This document shows positions 1 to 6,557 of a stretch of 10,488 nt of DNA, piece by piece. Each line of letters opens with the position of its first letter. Within the stretch, counting starts at the first letter, position 1. Origin of the DNA: CAIXSC01 sp040381235 (lineage in GTDB: Bacteria; Planctomycetota; Planctomycetia; Pirellulales; Pirellulaceae). Where the stretch lies: contig JBEIHS010000196.1 of the NCBI GenBank assembly GCA_040381235.1, positions 1 to 10,488 of the forward strand. The letters run 5' to 3'. The notes under the pieces were generated by a model that did no database searches, was not told the origin of the DNA, and was given only the letters and a program-made list of their open reading frames with translations. The position numbers were made by a program, and so were the translations under genes.

Positions 1-300
1 CGGCGGGGAAACGGCCGGCGGTGTCGGATGGCTGCCGCGCATACGGCTTCGCACCGCCCGTTGGATCGCGGAGCGATCCACGACAATGTCACAGGCCTGC
101 GCTGGCTCGGCGGTCCTGCGGACGCGTTTGAGAGAGCCACGCCGTGCTTCGATGCTCGGCGGGGAAACGGCCGGCGGTGTCGGATGGCTGCCGCGCATAC
201 GGCTTCGCACCGCCCGTTCGATCGCGGAGCGATCCACGACTATGTCACAGGCCTAAGCTGGCTCGGCGGTCCTACGGACGCGTTTGAAAGCACCGCGCCG
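1..300. repeat. Two tandem copies of a 156-bp direct repeat (non-coding)
   Basis: The sequence starting at base 1 starts again at base 157, so the period is 156 bp. The copies stay nearly identical for about 130 bp, with six or seven substitutions, and then diverge between about 290 and 300. Each copy contains a short palindrome (GGATCGC, loop GGA, GCGATCC near 64-80), whose outermost pair is lost in the second copy. Because the window begins exactly inside a copy, the array may extend upstream. The period is a multiple of three, so an open frame crosses both copies, but most differences between copies would change the amino acid, which argues against a protein. The block lies beyond the 3' end of the WD40 gene. 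I do not recognise the family. Bases 301-372 hold nothing else I can support. Confidence 0.85.
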
Positions 301-372
301 AGTCGAGCTTCACAAGGGCAACTCGCGGGTTGATTCTTGCTCACTCGCCCGCGCGTTCAGGCGGCGACCGCG

Positions 373-1368
373 TTACGCGATGTTCCAGACCAGGAGCCGG
401 TTGTGAGCGGCGAAGACGGCCGTGCCAGACGCTTCGTCATAGACGGCGTCGTGCACGTGAGTCGCCGCCTTTTCCTGCTTGTGGATGCGGTTGCCCGCCA
501 AATCCAAGACCTGCACCGAGCCTCCACTGTCGCCGCCGACAGCCAGCAGCCACTCGCCCGAACTGTGATAGATCAAACGCTCGACAAGTCCCTTGAACTG
601 ATCGCCAACGAACTCGTGGGAGCGTTCCCCTTTCTCCCAACGGAAGATCTCGACGCGCGTCTTGCCTTCCAAGTGGTCGATGTTGCCGACTTGGCCCATG
701 CCGCCGATGGCTAGCGATTGGCCGTCGGGAGAAAACGCGAGCGAGCGTGGACCGCCGATGGCGTGAATCCGCTGCTTCGGGTCCCAAGTGTACATGCCGG
801 GAACTTCGAGCGTAGCGAGCGACTTGCCGGTCGCCGCATCCCAGACGACCGCATGTCCGACGCGATCGACGGTGGCCAGTTTCGTCCCGTCAGGTGAAAA
901 CGCGCAGGCATACAGCATCGACGGAAAATGTTGCGGTGTGCGTTCGGCATGCCCCCGCAGTTCGTGCAGCAACTTGCCGTCAGCCGCCTCCCAGATCCGG
1001 CACACCATGTCGTCCGCCACGCTCGCCACCCAGCGGCCGTCCGGCGATGACGCCACCTTGCGAATCCACCGGGCGTGGGCTTCAAGCGATCGGGCGATCG
1101 TGCCGCTGGCGGCGTCGCGCCAGACCAGCCGTCCGTCGTAGCCGCCGGAAACCAGCCAGGGGCCAGCCATCGCCACGCCCGTCACATAACTGCTGTGCCC
1201 TTCCCACTCAGTGAATTCCGGCTTCTCCGCCGTCACATCCACCGAGTGGATCTTGCCGTCGGACGCGCCCGCGTAGACACGCCCGGTCGATGCCGCCCGC
1301 CCGACACTCAACAAAATCTCCTTGCGGCCCAAGTCCTTCGTCTGTTTGCACTCGTTGGGTAGCGCCAT
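373..1368 (-). CDS. WD40-repeat beta-propeller protein (331 aa)
   Basis: The protein reads as a single seven-bladed WD40 propeller from end to end. Blades lie at about residues 18-45, 57-86, 97-130, 138-181, 205-250, 254-295 and 297-331. Typical blade signatures are visible: 'AFSPDGTKLATV' (156-167), 'AVVWDAATG' (173-181), 'LAFSPDGQSLAIGG' (210-223) and the final 'LLVWNIA' (325-331). There is no signal peptide or membrane segment, so it is probably cytoplasmic and acts as a binding scaffold; no enzymatic residues are expected. It is the last gene after the DUF1549/DUF1553 and DUF1501 genes on the same strand. That gene order is common in planctomycetes, but here a 307-base repeat-bearing spacer intervenes, so co-transcription is uncertain. 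The ATG at 1368 is the first in the frame and lacks a clear Shine-Dalgarno site. Family: sure. Exact role: unknown. Confidence 0.9.
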   Translation of the reverse strand: MALPNECKQTKDLGRKEILLSVGRAASTGRVYAGASDGKIHSVDVTAEKPEFTEWEGHSSYVTGVAMAGPWLVSGGYDGRLVWRDAASGTIARSLEAHARWIRKVASSPDGRWVASVADDMVCRIWEAADGKLLHELRGHAERTPQHFPSMLYACAFSPDGTKLATVDRVGHAVVWDAATGKSLATLEVPGMYTWDPKQRIHAIGGPRSLAFSPDGQSLAIGGMGQVGNIDHLEGKTRVEIFRWEKGERSHEFVGDQFKGLVERLIYHSSGEWLLAVGGDSGGSVQVLDLAGNRIHKQEKAATHVHDAVYDEASGTAVFAAHNRLLVWNIA

Positions 1369-1561
1369 GGCTTTGTCACTCGCGGAAAAGAAGCGGAAAT
1401 CGGGTCACAATCGCAAGACAATAGAGTCACGCTCGCAGGGCAATTCTCAAAGCAATCCGACCGCACCGGCGACGCGCCAAACCACCGAACCGAGCACCGG
1501 AAAGTGCGGCCATCACGCGCCGACTGGCCCGGGTGGCTGGCCCCGGCCGACTAGCTCGATA

Positions 1562-1663
1562 GGCCAGCCCTTCTGGCTGGCCAGCCCTTCTGACTGGCCA
1601 GCTCGTCTGACAGGCCAGCCCGTCTGACTGGCCAGCTCTTCTGACAGGCTAGCCCTTCTGACT
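1562..1663. repeat. Six tandem 17-bp units in the DUF1501-WD40 spacer
   Basis: Six consecutive 17-bp units start at 1562, 1579, 1596, 1613, 1630 and 1647. The first is GGCCAGCCCTTCTGGCT and the second GGCCAGCCCTTCTGACT. Units 3 to 6 alternate in two forms, one ending TGACA and one ending TGACT, which makes a 34-bp higher-order repeat. Several unit junctions create the palindrome CTGGCCAG. A 17-bp period shifts the reading frame, so this is not coding. The array begins 12 bases after the DUF1501 stop codon, so it would form the 3' part of that transcript. Related GGCT/GGCC-rich sequence at about 1525-1555 may be decayed units. The remainder of the spacer (1369-1524) holds nothing I can support. 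Confidence 0.9.
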
Positions 1664-1675
1664 ACTGCTCCCGGC

Positions 1676-3037
1676 TTACGCCAGCACTTCGCGGATCGGC
1701 TTCGTGCCGGGGTTGGTCAACGGAATCGGCCGAGCGCCGACTTGGTACGACTTTTCATGGTCGATCCCGAGAGCTTGGAAGATGGTGGCGAAGAACTGGC
1801 CGGCGTCGACCTTGCCTTCCACCACCACATTCAGCCCGTTTTCGTCGGTGACGCCGTACACCGAGCCGCGTCGGATGCCGCAACCCGACAGCGTCGCGCT
1901 CCAGGCGTTCGCGAAATGGTCGCGTCCCAAGCTGGCGTTGATTTGGGGCGTGCGGCCAAATTCGGAGAGCGTGACGACGAGCGTATGGTCGAGCAATCCG
2001 CGTTGTTCGAGATCGTCGAGCAGCGCCGCCATCACTTGGTCGAGTTCGCTGACCAGTTCCAGGTGCGTCTCGAAGTTTTGGCCGTGGCTGTCCCACCAGG
2101 CGCGGGAAATTTTGACGAACGGCACGCCGGCCTCGATCAGCCGCCGGGCCACCAGGGTTTGTTCGCCAAACAGGGTCGGGCCATACATGTCGCGAATCGA
2201 CTGCGGCTCTTGCTTGGCGTCAAACAGCTTGTCGCTCGCCATCAATCCGCCCACACGGGCGAACGCCTCGCTGTGGCTGGACAGTGAAGACGACGCGCGG
2301 CCGGTGGAGAACCGATCGCTCAGTTCCCGCCGCAAATCACCCCGTTCGCGATGGTCGTTTTCCGTTATCGAAGCGAGCCGCCGCAGATTGGGCGGAGCGG
2401 AATCGGTCGTGAGGTACATCGGGCTGTAGCGGGAGCCCAGGAAGCCGGCCTGTCCGACCGCGTTGCCCCGTCCTTCCGTCGCCGTGTAAAACGTCACGTA
2501 ATCGGGCACTTGGCTGTCGGGCCGGCCCAGTTCCCGGGCCAGCATCGCGCCGAGATCCGGGAACTTCACTGTGGGCTCGTCGCGGCGGCCGAGGTGCATC
2601 AGCCGAGCGCCGCCGCCGTGGTCGGCATTGCCGGTGCTCAACCCGCGCACGATCGCCGTGTGGTGCAGTCGCTGGGCCATCTTCGGCATCAGTTCGGAAA
2701 TCGACACGCCCGGGACACGGCTTTGAATCGCTCGGAAAGGACCGCCCGTGGAACGTCCCGGCTTGGGGTCGAATGTCTCGAGCTGGCTGGCGCCGCCAGC
2801 CAGCCACAGCAAGATCACGCGTTTATCGTTCCGTTTCAGTTCGTCGGCCAGGGCTGGCTGGCGAAAGGCGTCGAGCAGTGTCATCGGAGCGGCCGAGAAC
2901 GCCATCGTCTTGGCGGCGAACGCGGTAGCGCCGAGCGTCGCGGTGCGGCTCAAAAAACTCCGACGGCCCGGATTCACTCCGGCGGCGCCGCGGTCGCGGC
3001 TCTCGGCGGCCGGGACGGCTGTGGAAGCGGTGGTCAT
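1676..3037 (-). CDS. Tat-exported DUF1501 family protein (453 aa)
   Basis: This is a DUF1501 protein, related to the sulfatase/alkaline-phosphatase fold and greatly expanded in planctomycetes; its reaction is not established. It has a twin-arginine signal, 'GRRSFLSR' with R25-R26, followed by an Ala-rich hydrophobic stretch to about residue 50, so it should be exported folded through Tat. Family hallmarks are present in order: 'GGASQLETFDPKPG' (81-94), 'GLSTGNADHGGG' (132-143), 'WWDSHGQNFETH' (314-325), 'LSEFGRTPQIN' (357-367) and 'GRDHF' (371-375). Length and ends are normal. I chose the ATG at 3037 over the upstream ATG at 3091 because AAGGA lies 8 bases before it, and because the longer version would overlap the DUF1549 gene by 43 bases and put an unrelated stretch before the signal. 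It is co-transcribed with, and probably functionally paired with, the upstream DUF1549/DUF1553 gene. Confidence 0.93.
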   Translation of the reverse strand: MTTASTAVPAAESRDRGAAGVNPGRRSFLSRTATLGATAFAAKTMAFSAAPMTLLDAFRQPALADELKRNDKRVILLWLAGGASQLETFDPKPGRSTGGPFRAIQSRVPGVSISELMPKMAQRLHHTAIVRGLSTGNADHGGGARLMHLGRRDEPTVKFPDLGAMLARELGRPDSQVPDYVTFYTATEGRGNAVGQAGFLGSRYSPMYLTTDSAPPNLRRLASITENDHRERGDLRRELSDRFSTGRASSSLSSHSEAFARVGGLMASDKLFDAKQEPQSIRDMYGPTLFGEQTLVARRLIEAGVPFVKISRAWWDSHGQNFETHLELVSELDQVMAALLDDLEQRGLLDHTLVVTLSEFGRTPQINASLGRDHFANAWSATLSGCGIRRGSVYGVTDENGLNVVVEGKVDAGQFFATIFQALGIDHEKSYQVGARPIPLTNPGTKPIREVLA

Positions 3038-3044
3038 GGCGATG

Positions 3045-3050
3045 TTCCTT
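3045..3050 (-). promoter_or_regulatory. Ribosome binding site of the DUF1501 gene, overlapping the upstream stop codon
   Basis: On the minus strand the stop codon of the DUF1549 gene runs straight into the Shine-Dalgarno sequence (TAAGGAAC), with 8 bases between GGA and the ATG at 3037. This decides the DUF1501 start and suggests that ribosomes ending the upstream gene can re-initiate on the next one. Confidence 0.75.
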
Positions 3051-4809
3051 AGTGGTTGAAGCGGCCCTCGCCGCTCGTCAAGAGAGCCCACACCAGCTGG
3101 CGGTAGGCGTCCGCCGGCCGGTCGTTCCGTTTCAAGACATAAGCCCGCATCACGTGTTTTTCGTCCTCGGCGAGCGGCCGGTTGAGGACATTCCAGCCGG
3201 CCACATCGAGGGCCTCATCGGCGTCGGCCATGGCGGCCAGTTTACCGACCAGCGTGTCGTTGCCCGCGCGGAGCAATTCCCGGTCGATCCGCTCGCCGTT
3301 GCTCATCAGCAACGCCTCGTCGATTCCCACTTGGAAGTCGCTGCCGGGATGTTCAAACAGGCCGGCCAGTCCGCGGGCCGATCCTTCGAGCCCCTCCAGC
3401 CGCTTTTCCAACTCGGCCGGAGCCAGCGTCGCGGGGAACTGATCGGGGCTGGTCGAAGCGACTCGCAACGTCATCGCGTACTGCTGCGGGGTGAGCGGCC
3501 GCAGGAGCGCGACGGCGAACAAAGCCGGATCGGGACGTTCGTTCGAGGTCCAGTGGCTGCTGCGACCGTAAGTGCGGCTCAACACCATCCCCCGAACCAA
3601 CCGCCGCACGTCGTAACCATTGCGGACAAAGTCCTGAGCCAGCCAGTCGAGCAGTTCCGGATGGCTCGCCGGATTGGCCGAATGCATTTGATCGGTGGGC
3701 GCCACCAGTCCGCGGCCGTAAAAGCGGGCCCAGAGCTGGTTGACGACCGCCCGCGCGAAAAACCCGCTTCCACCTTGCTTCAAAGCCGTTTCCACCAACG
3801 CCGCGCGGCGGCTGAAAGCCGGCGCCGGCGCTGGCTTCTTGTCCTTGCGCAGCTCTTCCAGCCGCTTCTTTTCTTCCTTTTTCTGATCTTCGGTCGGCTC
3901 CTTCGCCGCCGGTTCCTCGACCTTGTTCCCGTCAAGGAACATGAGGCTGGCGTCGCGATTCTCGCCCGCCTTCGTCTTGTAGCTCAACGCGCCATACTCG
4001 CGTTCGGCCACCAGATCGCCGTGGTCGAACGTACGCGCGAAAAACGACTTCATCCCGTAGAAGTGCTCCTGCTTCCAATCATCCACCAAAGGATGGTCGT
4101 GGCACTGGGCACAACTGACATTCACGCCGAAAAACAGCACGCTGACGTCATTGGTCAGCTTATCGAGGTCTTTCGCGCGACGGGCGACGAATTGAATCGC
4201 GCCTTTTTGTTCCGGGTCGTCTTCGCGTCCGAGCATCAATTCGCGGAATACGCGATCCCAGGAACGATTCTCTTGGAACGCCTGCGTCAGATAACCGCGG
4301 AGATTGCCGCCCGTGCCGGCCATCAGCAGATAGTCGAAGTAATCGACCTGTTGACGGGCGAACGCTGGCGAGGCCAACAGACGCTCGACCGCCTTCAACC
4401 GCTTGCTCGCGTCCTCGTCGGCGGCGAACGCTTTGACCTCGGACGCCGTCGGACTGCGACCGGCGAGATCCAGTGTCACCCGCCGCAGCCATTGAAAGTC
4501 GTCAGCCGATGGCGTCGCCGACACGCCCACCGCCGCCAGCTTGGCGTCGACAAAGTGGTCGATCGCGTCCGCGACCGCCGCGTCAGTCGGAACCACGCTC
4601 GGCGCGTTGGCAGCCGGCGCGGCAGCAGCTGGCGCGTTGGCAGCCGGCGCGTTGGCAGCCGGCGCGGCAGCAGCCGGCGCGGCAGCAGCCGGCGCGGCAG
4701 CAGCCGGCGCGGGTGGCTCGGTGGCTGAAGCAACAGGTCCGCGGGGAATCACGGCGAGCGCAAGGCCAACCGCGCAGAGATATCGAGTGCGCATTGGGAA
4801 AATGCTCAT
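3049..4809 (-). CDS. Exported DUF1549/DUF1553 protein with a CxxCH motif (586 aa)
   Basis: Planctomycete two-domain surface protein of unproven function. Residues 1-29 are a Sec signal peptide (MRTR, then LCAVGLALAV, likely cleavage after 'ASA'). Residues 32-70 form an Ala/Pro linker of five-residue repeats (AAAAP/AANAP). The DUF1549 domain spans about 78-260, with 'LRRVTLDLAGRSPT' (108-121) and 'VSCAQCHDHPLV' (231-242). The CAQCH (234-238) fits a covalent c-type haem site. A charged stretch rich in K/E (about 298-328) precedes the DUF1553 domain (about 333-586), which contains 'NQLWARFYGRGLV' (357-369), 'SHPELLDWLAQDF' (382-394) and the usual ending 'FNH'. I chose the ATG at 4809 because it leads directly into the signal peptide; the in-frame ATG at 4929 would add 40 unrelated residues, and an ATG at 4794 is also possible. 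It is first in an operon with the DUF1501 gene. Confidence 0.93.
   Translation of the reverse strand: MSIFPMRTRYLCAVGLALAVIPRGPVASATEPPAPAAAAPAAAAPAAAAPAANAPAANAPAAAAPAANAPSVVPTDAAVADAIDHFVDAKLAAVGVSATPSADDFQWLRRVTLDLAGRSPTASEVKAFAADEDASKRLKAVERLLASPAFARQQVDYFDYLLMAGTGGNLRGYLTQAFQENRSWDRVFRELMLGREDDPEQKGAIQFVARRAKDLDKLTNDVSVLFFGVNVSCAQCHDHPLVDDWKQEHFYGMKSFFARTFDHGDLVAEREYGALSYKTKAGENRDASLMFLDGNKVEEPAAKEPTEDQKKEEKKRLEELRKDKKPAPAPAFSRRAALVETALKQGGSGFFARAVVNQLWARFYGRGLVAPTDQMHSANPASHPELLDWLAQDFVRNGYDVRRLVRGMVLSRTYGRSSHWTSNERPDPALFAVALLRPLTPQQYAMTLRVASTSPDQFPATLAPAELEKRLEGLEGSARGLAGLFEHPGSDFQVGIDEALLMSNGERIDRELLRAGNDTLVGKLAAMADADEALDVAGWNVLNRPLAEDEKHVMRAYVLKRNDRPADAYRQLVWALLTSGEGRFNH
4601..4705. 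repeat. Seven 15-bp units coding for the Ala/Pro linker of the DUF1549 protein
   Basis: Seven contiguous 15-bp units of two types (GGCGCGTTGGCAGCC and GGCGCGGCAGCAGCC on the plus strand, one with a final T), followed by a partial unit. In the minus-strand gene they encode five-residue blocks, AANAP or AAAAP. The unit length keeps the reading frame, so copy number can change linker length without breaking the protein. The linker separates the signal peptide from the DUF1549 domain. Confidence 0.9.
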
Positions 4810-4982
4810 GACTTGACCGTCATCCAGGTGGGATTTGCGAGCGGGGCGGGGCAACAGACTCGGCGGCAACCGGCCGTTGGCAGGCGGGCGGACATGTCGC
4901 GCTGTGCCGGCACCGGTCCACGAGTTCACACTCGACGGATCGTTCGCGTTGTTTCACCGGCGGCGGCGACTGTGTTATGGGA

Positions 4983-5012
4983 AGTGTAGACGATGGGAAT
5001 CGCCCGATTCAA
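4983..5012 (-). promoter_or_regulatory. Candidate sigma-70-type promoter for the DUF1549-DUF1501 operon
   Basis: On the minus strand TTGAAT (5012-5007) and TACACT (4988-4983) are separated by 18 bases; each matches four of six consensus positions. Transcription would begin near 4975, giving a leader of about 165 bases before the ATG at 4809. It is the best match I could find in this spacer by eye, but planctomycete promoters are poorly defined. Apart from this and the G-rich heptads, I see nothing supportable in 4810-5132. Confidence 0.3.
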
Positions 5013-5059
5013 CGCGTTTTCCGCTTTTCGTCACGCGACGCTCCCCCTGCAATGTCGCC

Positions 5060-5105
5060 GGGATTCGGGATTCGGGATTCGGGGCGGGGGTTTCGGGATT
5101 CGGGG
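5060..5105 (+). other. G-quadruplex-type heptad repeat (GGGATTC)
   Basis: Seven runs of three to five G lie at 5060-5062, 5067-5069, 5074-5076, 5081-5084, 5086-5090, 5095-5097 and 5102-5105. They are mostly spaced by ATTC, so the core is GGGATTC repeated every 7 bases. Any four consecutive runs satisfy the usual G-quadruplex rule with very short loops. The G-rich strand is the plus strand, which is the template strand for the flanking minus-strand genes. The element sits between the stop of the SUKH-like gene (5133) and the candidate promoter of the DUF1549 operon. Confidence 0.8.
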
Positions 5106-5132
5106 AAACGTCGCTTTTGGCAAGCGGCGGCG

Positions 5133-6557
5133 TTAGCGTTTCACGAGCAGTTCGCGTTGCAAGCGGGCGATGCGGGCGCGGGCGGTGGCACCGATGGCCG
5201 TCGCGGAACGTTCCAGTCCGGCGAGCACGTCGGCGTAGCGTTCCAGCCGTTCCAGTCCGAGGTCCCAGCCGGCGGCATAGTAGCGTTCGTAGGCGAGCAG
5301 CGGTTCGCCGGCGGTCTCCGCCGCGCGGCCTTGCTCCATCCAATATTCATGGACGCGATCGCGTAGCGAGTGCGGCCCGTCGTCGAGAAACAGCCGCAAA
5401 TAGGGGTCGCGAAGCGCTTGATTGGGGAGCAATTCGCGCAGTTGCTCGAGTCGGGCCGCGGAAAACTTAGCAAGACGCTCGGCGGCCCAGTGCGTGCGAA
5501 ACGGCACGGTGTGATCCGCGAATAGCGACGCTCGTAGACCAGCCAAATAGCGTTGAGCCGCCAAGTGCGGCTCGCCACGCCGCTCAGCCGCCCAGCCCGC
5601 GATATCGAACGCCCAGCCCATGTCGTGCCGTTCCGACATCACCAGCGTTGCGATCCGCTCGGCTTCCTGCCAGTTCTGGTCGAGCAACTCGGTCTCGTCG
5701 CCGGCAAAAAACGCGGTCAACCGCCGTCGCTCGGCCACGGGGATCGCGGCCGTGTCGAACATCCAGCGGACGTAGTCCGGCTCCCAAAGGATGCCGAGTT
5801 GCTGGGCGACTCGGTAATCGCTGCGCGCTCGCAAACCGCAGTTCAATTGGTCGAGCACGCTATCGCGAGCCAGCGCCCAGCGGGCCAGTCCCTCTGTTGC
5901 CAGTCGACCGCGGAGCGCGGCAAGGGCGCCGTCGCGGATTTCGGGCCAGTCGCCGTCGGGGAGCCCGGCCTGCCGCCAGGCCCACGCCGCGTGGGCGTCC
6001 CAGGAACTTGACGAATCGGCATTCCCGGAATTCGATGCCTTGGCGTCCAGGGATGTCGATGAAGCGGTGTTCCGGGAACTCGACAAACGATCCTGTTCCG
6101 GCGGATCGCCGTTCGCGGAGGTCGCCGCATGGGCTGGCAACGTCGGCGCTTCGCCGGTCCATGGCGGGACAACACGGGCCGACGACGCGGCTCGGCGGCG
6201 TTCCCGAGCTCGGCAGGCGTCGTACAGCAGGGCTTCGGCCAGCGTGCGGCCATACGGCAGCCAATCGCCGCCCGCATGCGACCAGTACAAGCATTCCAAC
6301 ACATCGCCGCCGTGCCCGACTCGCAGGCAAAGCCAATCTCCGTAGGCGTTACCGATCAGCGGCAGCGTGTCGGGCAGCATGAAACCGGGCCAGATGAGCC
6401 CCGGCTGCGGCGCAAGCAGGTCGTCCGGCGAGAGCGGCTGGTCGAATTCGCCCCCGCCCGCGACGCGCCAACGCTCATCGTCGAGCCAGTCCTGGACATC
6501 GCCGGGGAGCCGCAATTGATAGCGTTCCGAGACGCTTTCCGACCACGAGCGGGTCAT
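5133..6557 (-). CDS. SMI1/KNR4 (SUKH)-like protein with helical C-terminal part (474 aa)
   Basis: Residues about 10-112 resemble an SMI1/KNR4 (SUKH) domain: a 'LP' start (17-18), 'LPDTLPLIGNAYGDWLCLRV' (61-80), 'YWSHAGGDWLPYG' (91-103) and a final helix 'TLAEALLYDA'. Residues about 155-188 are a Ser/Asn/Ala-rich linker encoded by a degenerate 24-bp repeat. The rest (190-474) is rich in Ala, Leu, Arg and Trp and looks like paired helices (for example 'RIATLVMSERHDMGWAFDIAGWAAERRGEPHLAAQRYLAGL'-type segments near 301-341), perhaps a divergent TPR-like scaffold. No signal peptide or membrane segment. SUKH domains bind protein partners; in bacteria many are immunity proteins, but no toxin gene is visible here. 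The ATG overlaps the LarA-like stop by one base (TGATG), so the two genes are translationally coupled. SUKH assignment: moderate. C-terminal function: unknown. Confidence 0.65.
   Translation of the reverse strand: MTRSWSESVSERYQLRLPGDVQDWLDDERWRVAGGGEFDQPLSPDDLLAPQPGLIWPGFMLPDTLPLIGNAYGDWLCLRVGHGGDVLECLYWSHAGGDWLPYGRTLAEALLYDACRARERRRAASSARVVPPWTGEAPTLPAHAATSANGDPPEQDRLSSSRNTASSTSLDAKASNSGNADSSSSWDAHAAWAWRQAGLPDGDWPEIRDGALAALRGRLATEGLARWALARDSVLDQLNCGLRARSDYRVAQQLGILWEPDYVRWMFDTAAIPVAERRRLTAFFAGDETELLDQNWQEAERIATLVMSERHDMGWAFDIAGWAAERRGEPHLAAQRYLAGLRASLFADHTVPFRTHWAAERLAKFSAARLEQLRELLPNQALRDPYLRLFLDDGPHSLRDRVHEYWMEQGRAAETAGEPLLAYERYYAAGWDLGLERLERYADVLAGLERSATAIGATARARIARLQRELLVKR
5999..6094. 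repeat. Four degenerate 24-bp units coding for the Ser-rich linker
   Basis: Units at 5999-6022, 6023-6046, 6047-6070 and 6071-6094 align without gaps. They share the pattern YCCnGGAAyTcGAyGAA followed by a GGCGT-like end. They lie inside the SUKH-like gene and keep its frame, giving eight-residue steps in the Ser/Asn/Ala-rich linker (about residues 155-186). The copies are well diverged, so the expansion is old. Confidence 0.7.

Noticed and set aside
28..333. Open frame of 101 codons across the 156-bp repeat, coding for a duplicated peptide
   Set aside because: Most differences between the copies change the amino acid, there is no Shine-Dalgarno site and no recognisable domain. The open frame follows from a repeat length divisible by three.
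324..353. Terminator of the WD40 gene
   Set aside because: CGCGGG/CCCGCG pair across an 18-base loop without a U-run; likely chance in GC-rich DNA.
1369..1470. Promoter for the WD40 gene
   Set aside because: TTGAGA and TCTATT on the minus strand are spaced by 19 bases and match only weakly; not enough to call.
3038..3091. Upstream ATG at 3091 for the DUF1501 gene
   Set aside because: It would overlap the upstream gene by 43 bases and place 18 unrelated residues before the Tat signal, while the ATG at 3037 has a good ribosome binding site.
3052..4728. Plus-strand open frame of 558 codons
   Set aside because: It is entirely antisense to the well-supported DUF1549/DUF1553 gene, Arg/Gln/His-rich and without domain similarity; such shadow frames are common in GC-rich genes.
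4810..4929. Upstream ATG at 4929 for the DUF1549 gene
   Set aside because: It would put 40 Arg/Pro-rich residues before a normal Sec signal peptide.
5112..5126. Terminator of the SUKH-like gene
   Set aside because: CGCTT/AAGCG around a five-base loop is only a 5-bp stem and no U-run follows in the minus-strand transcript.
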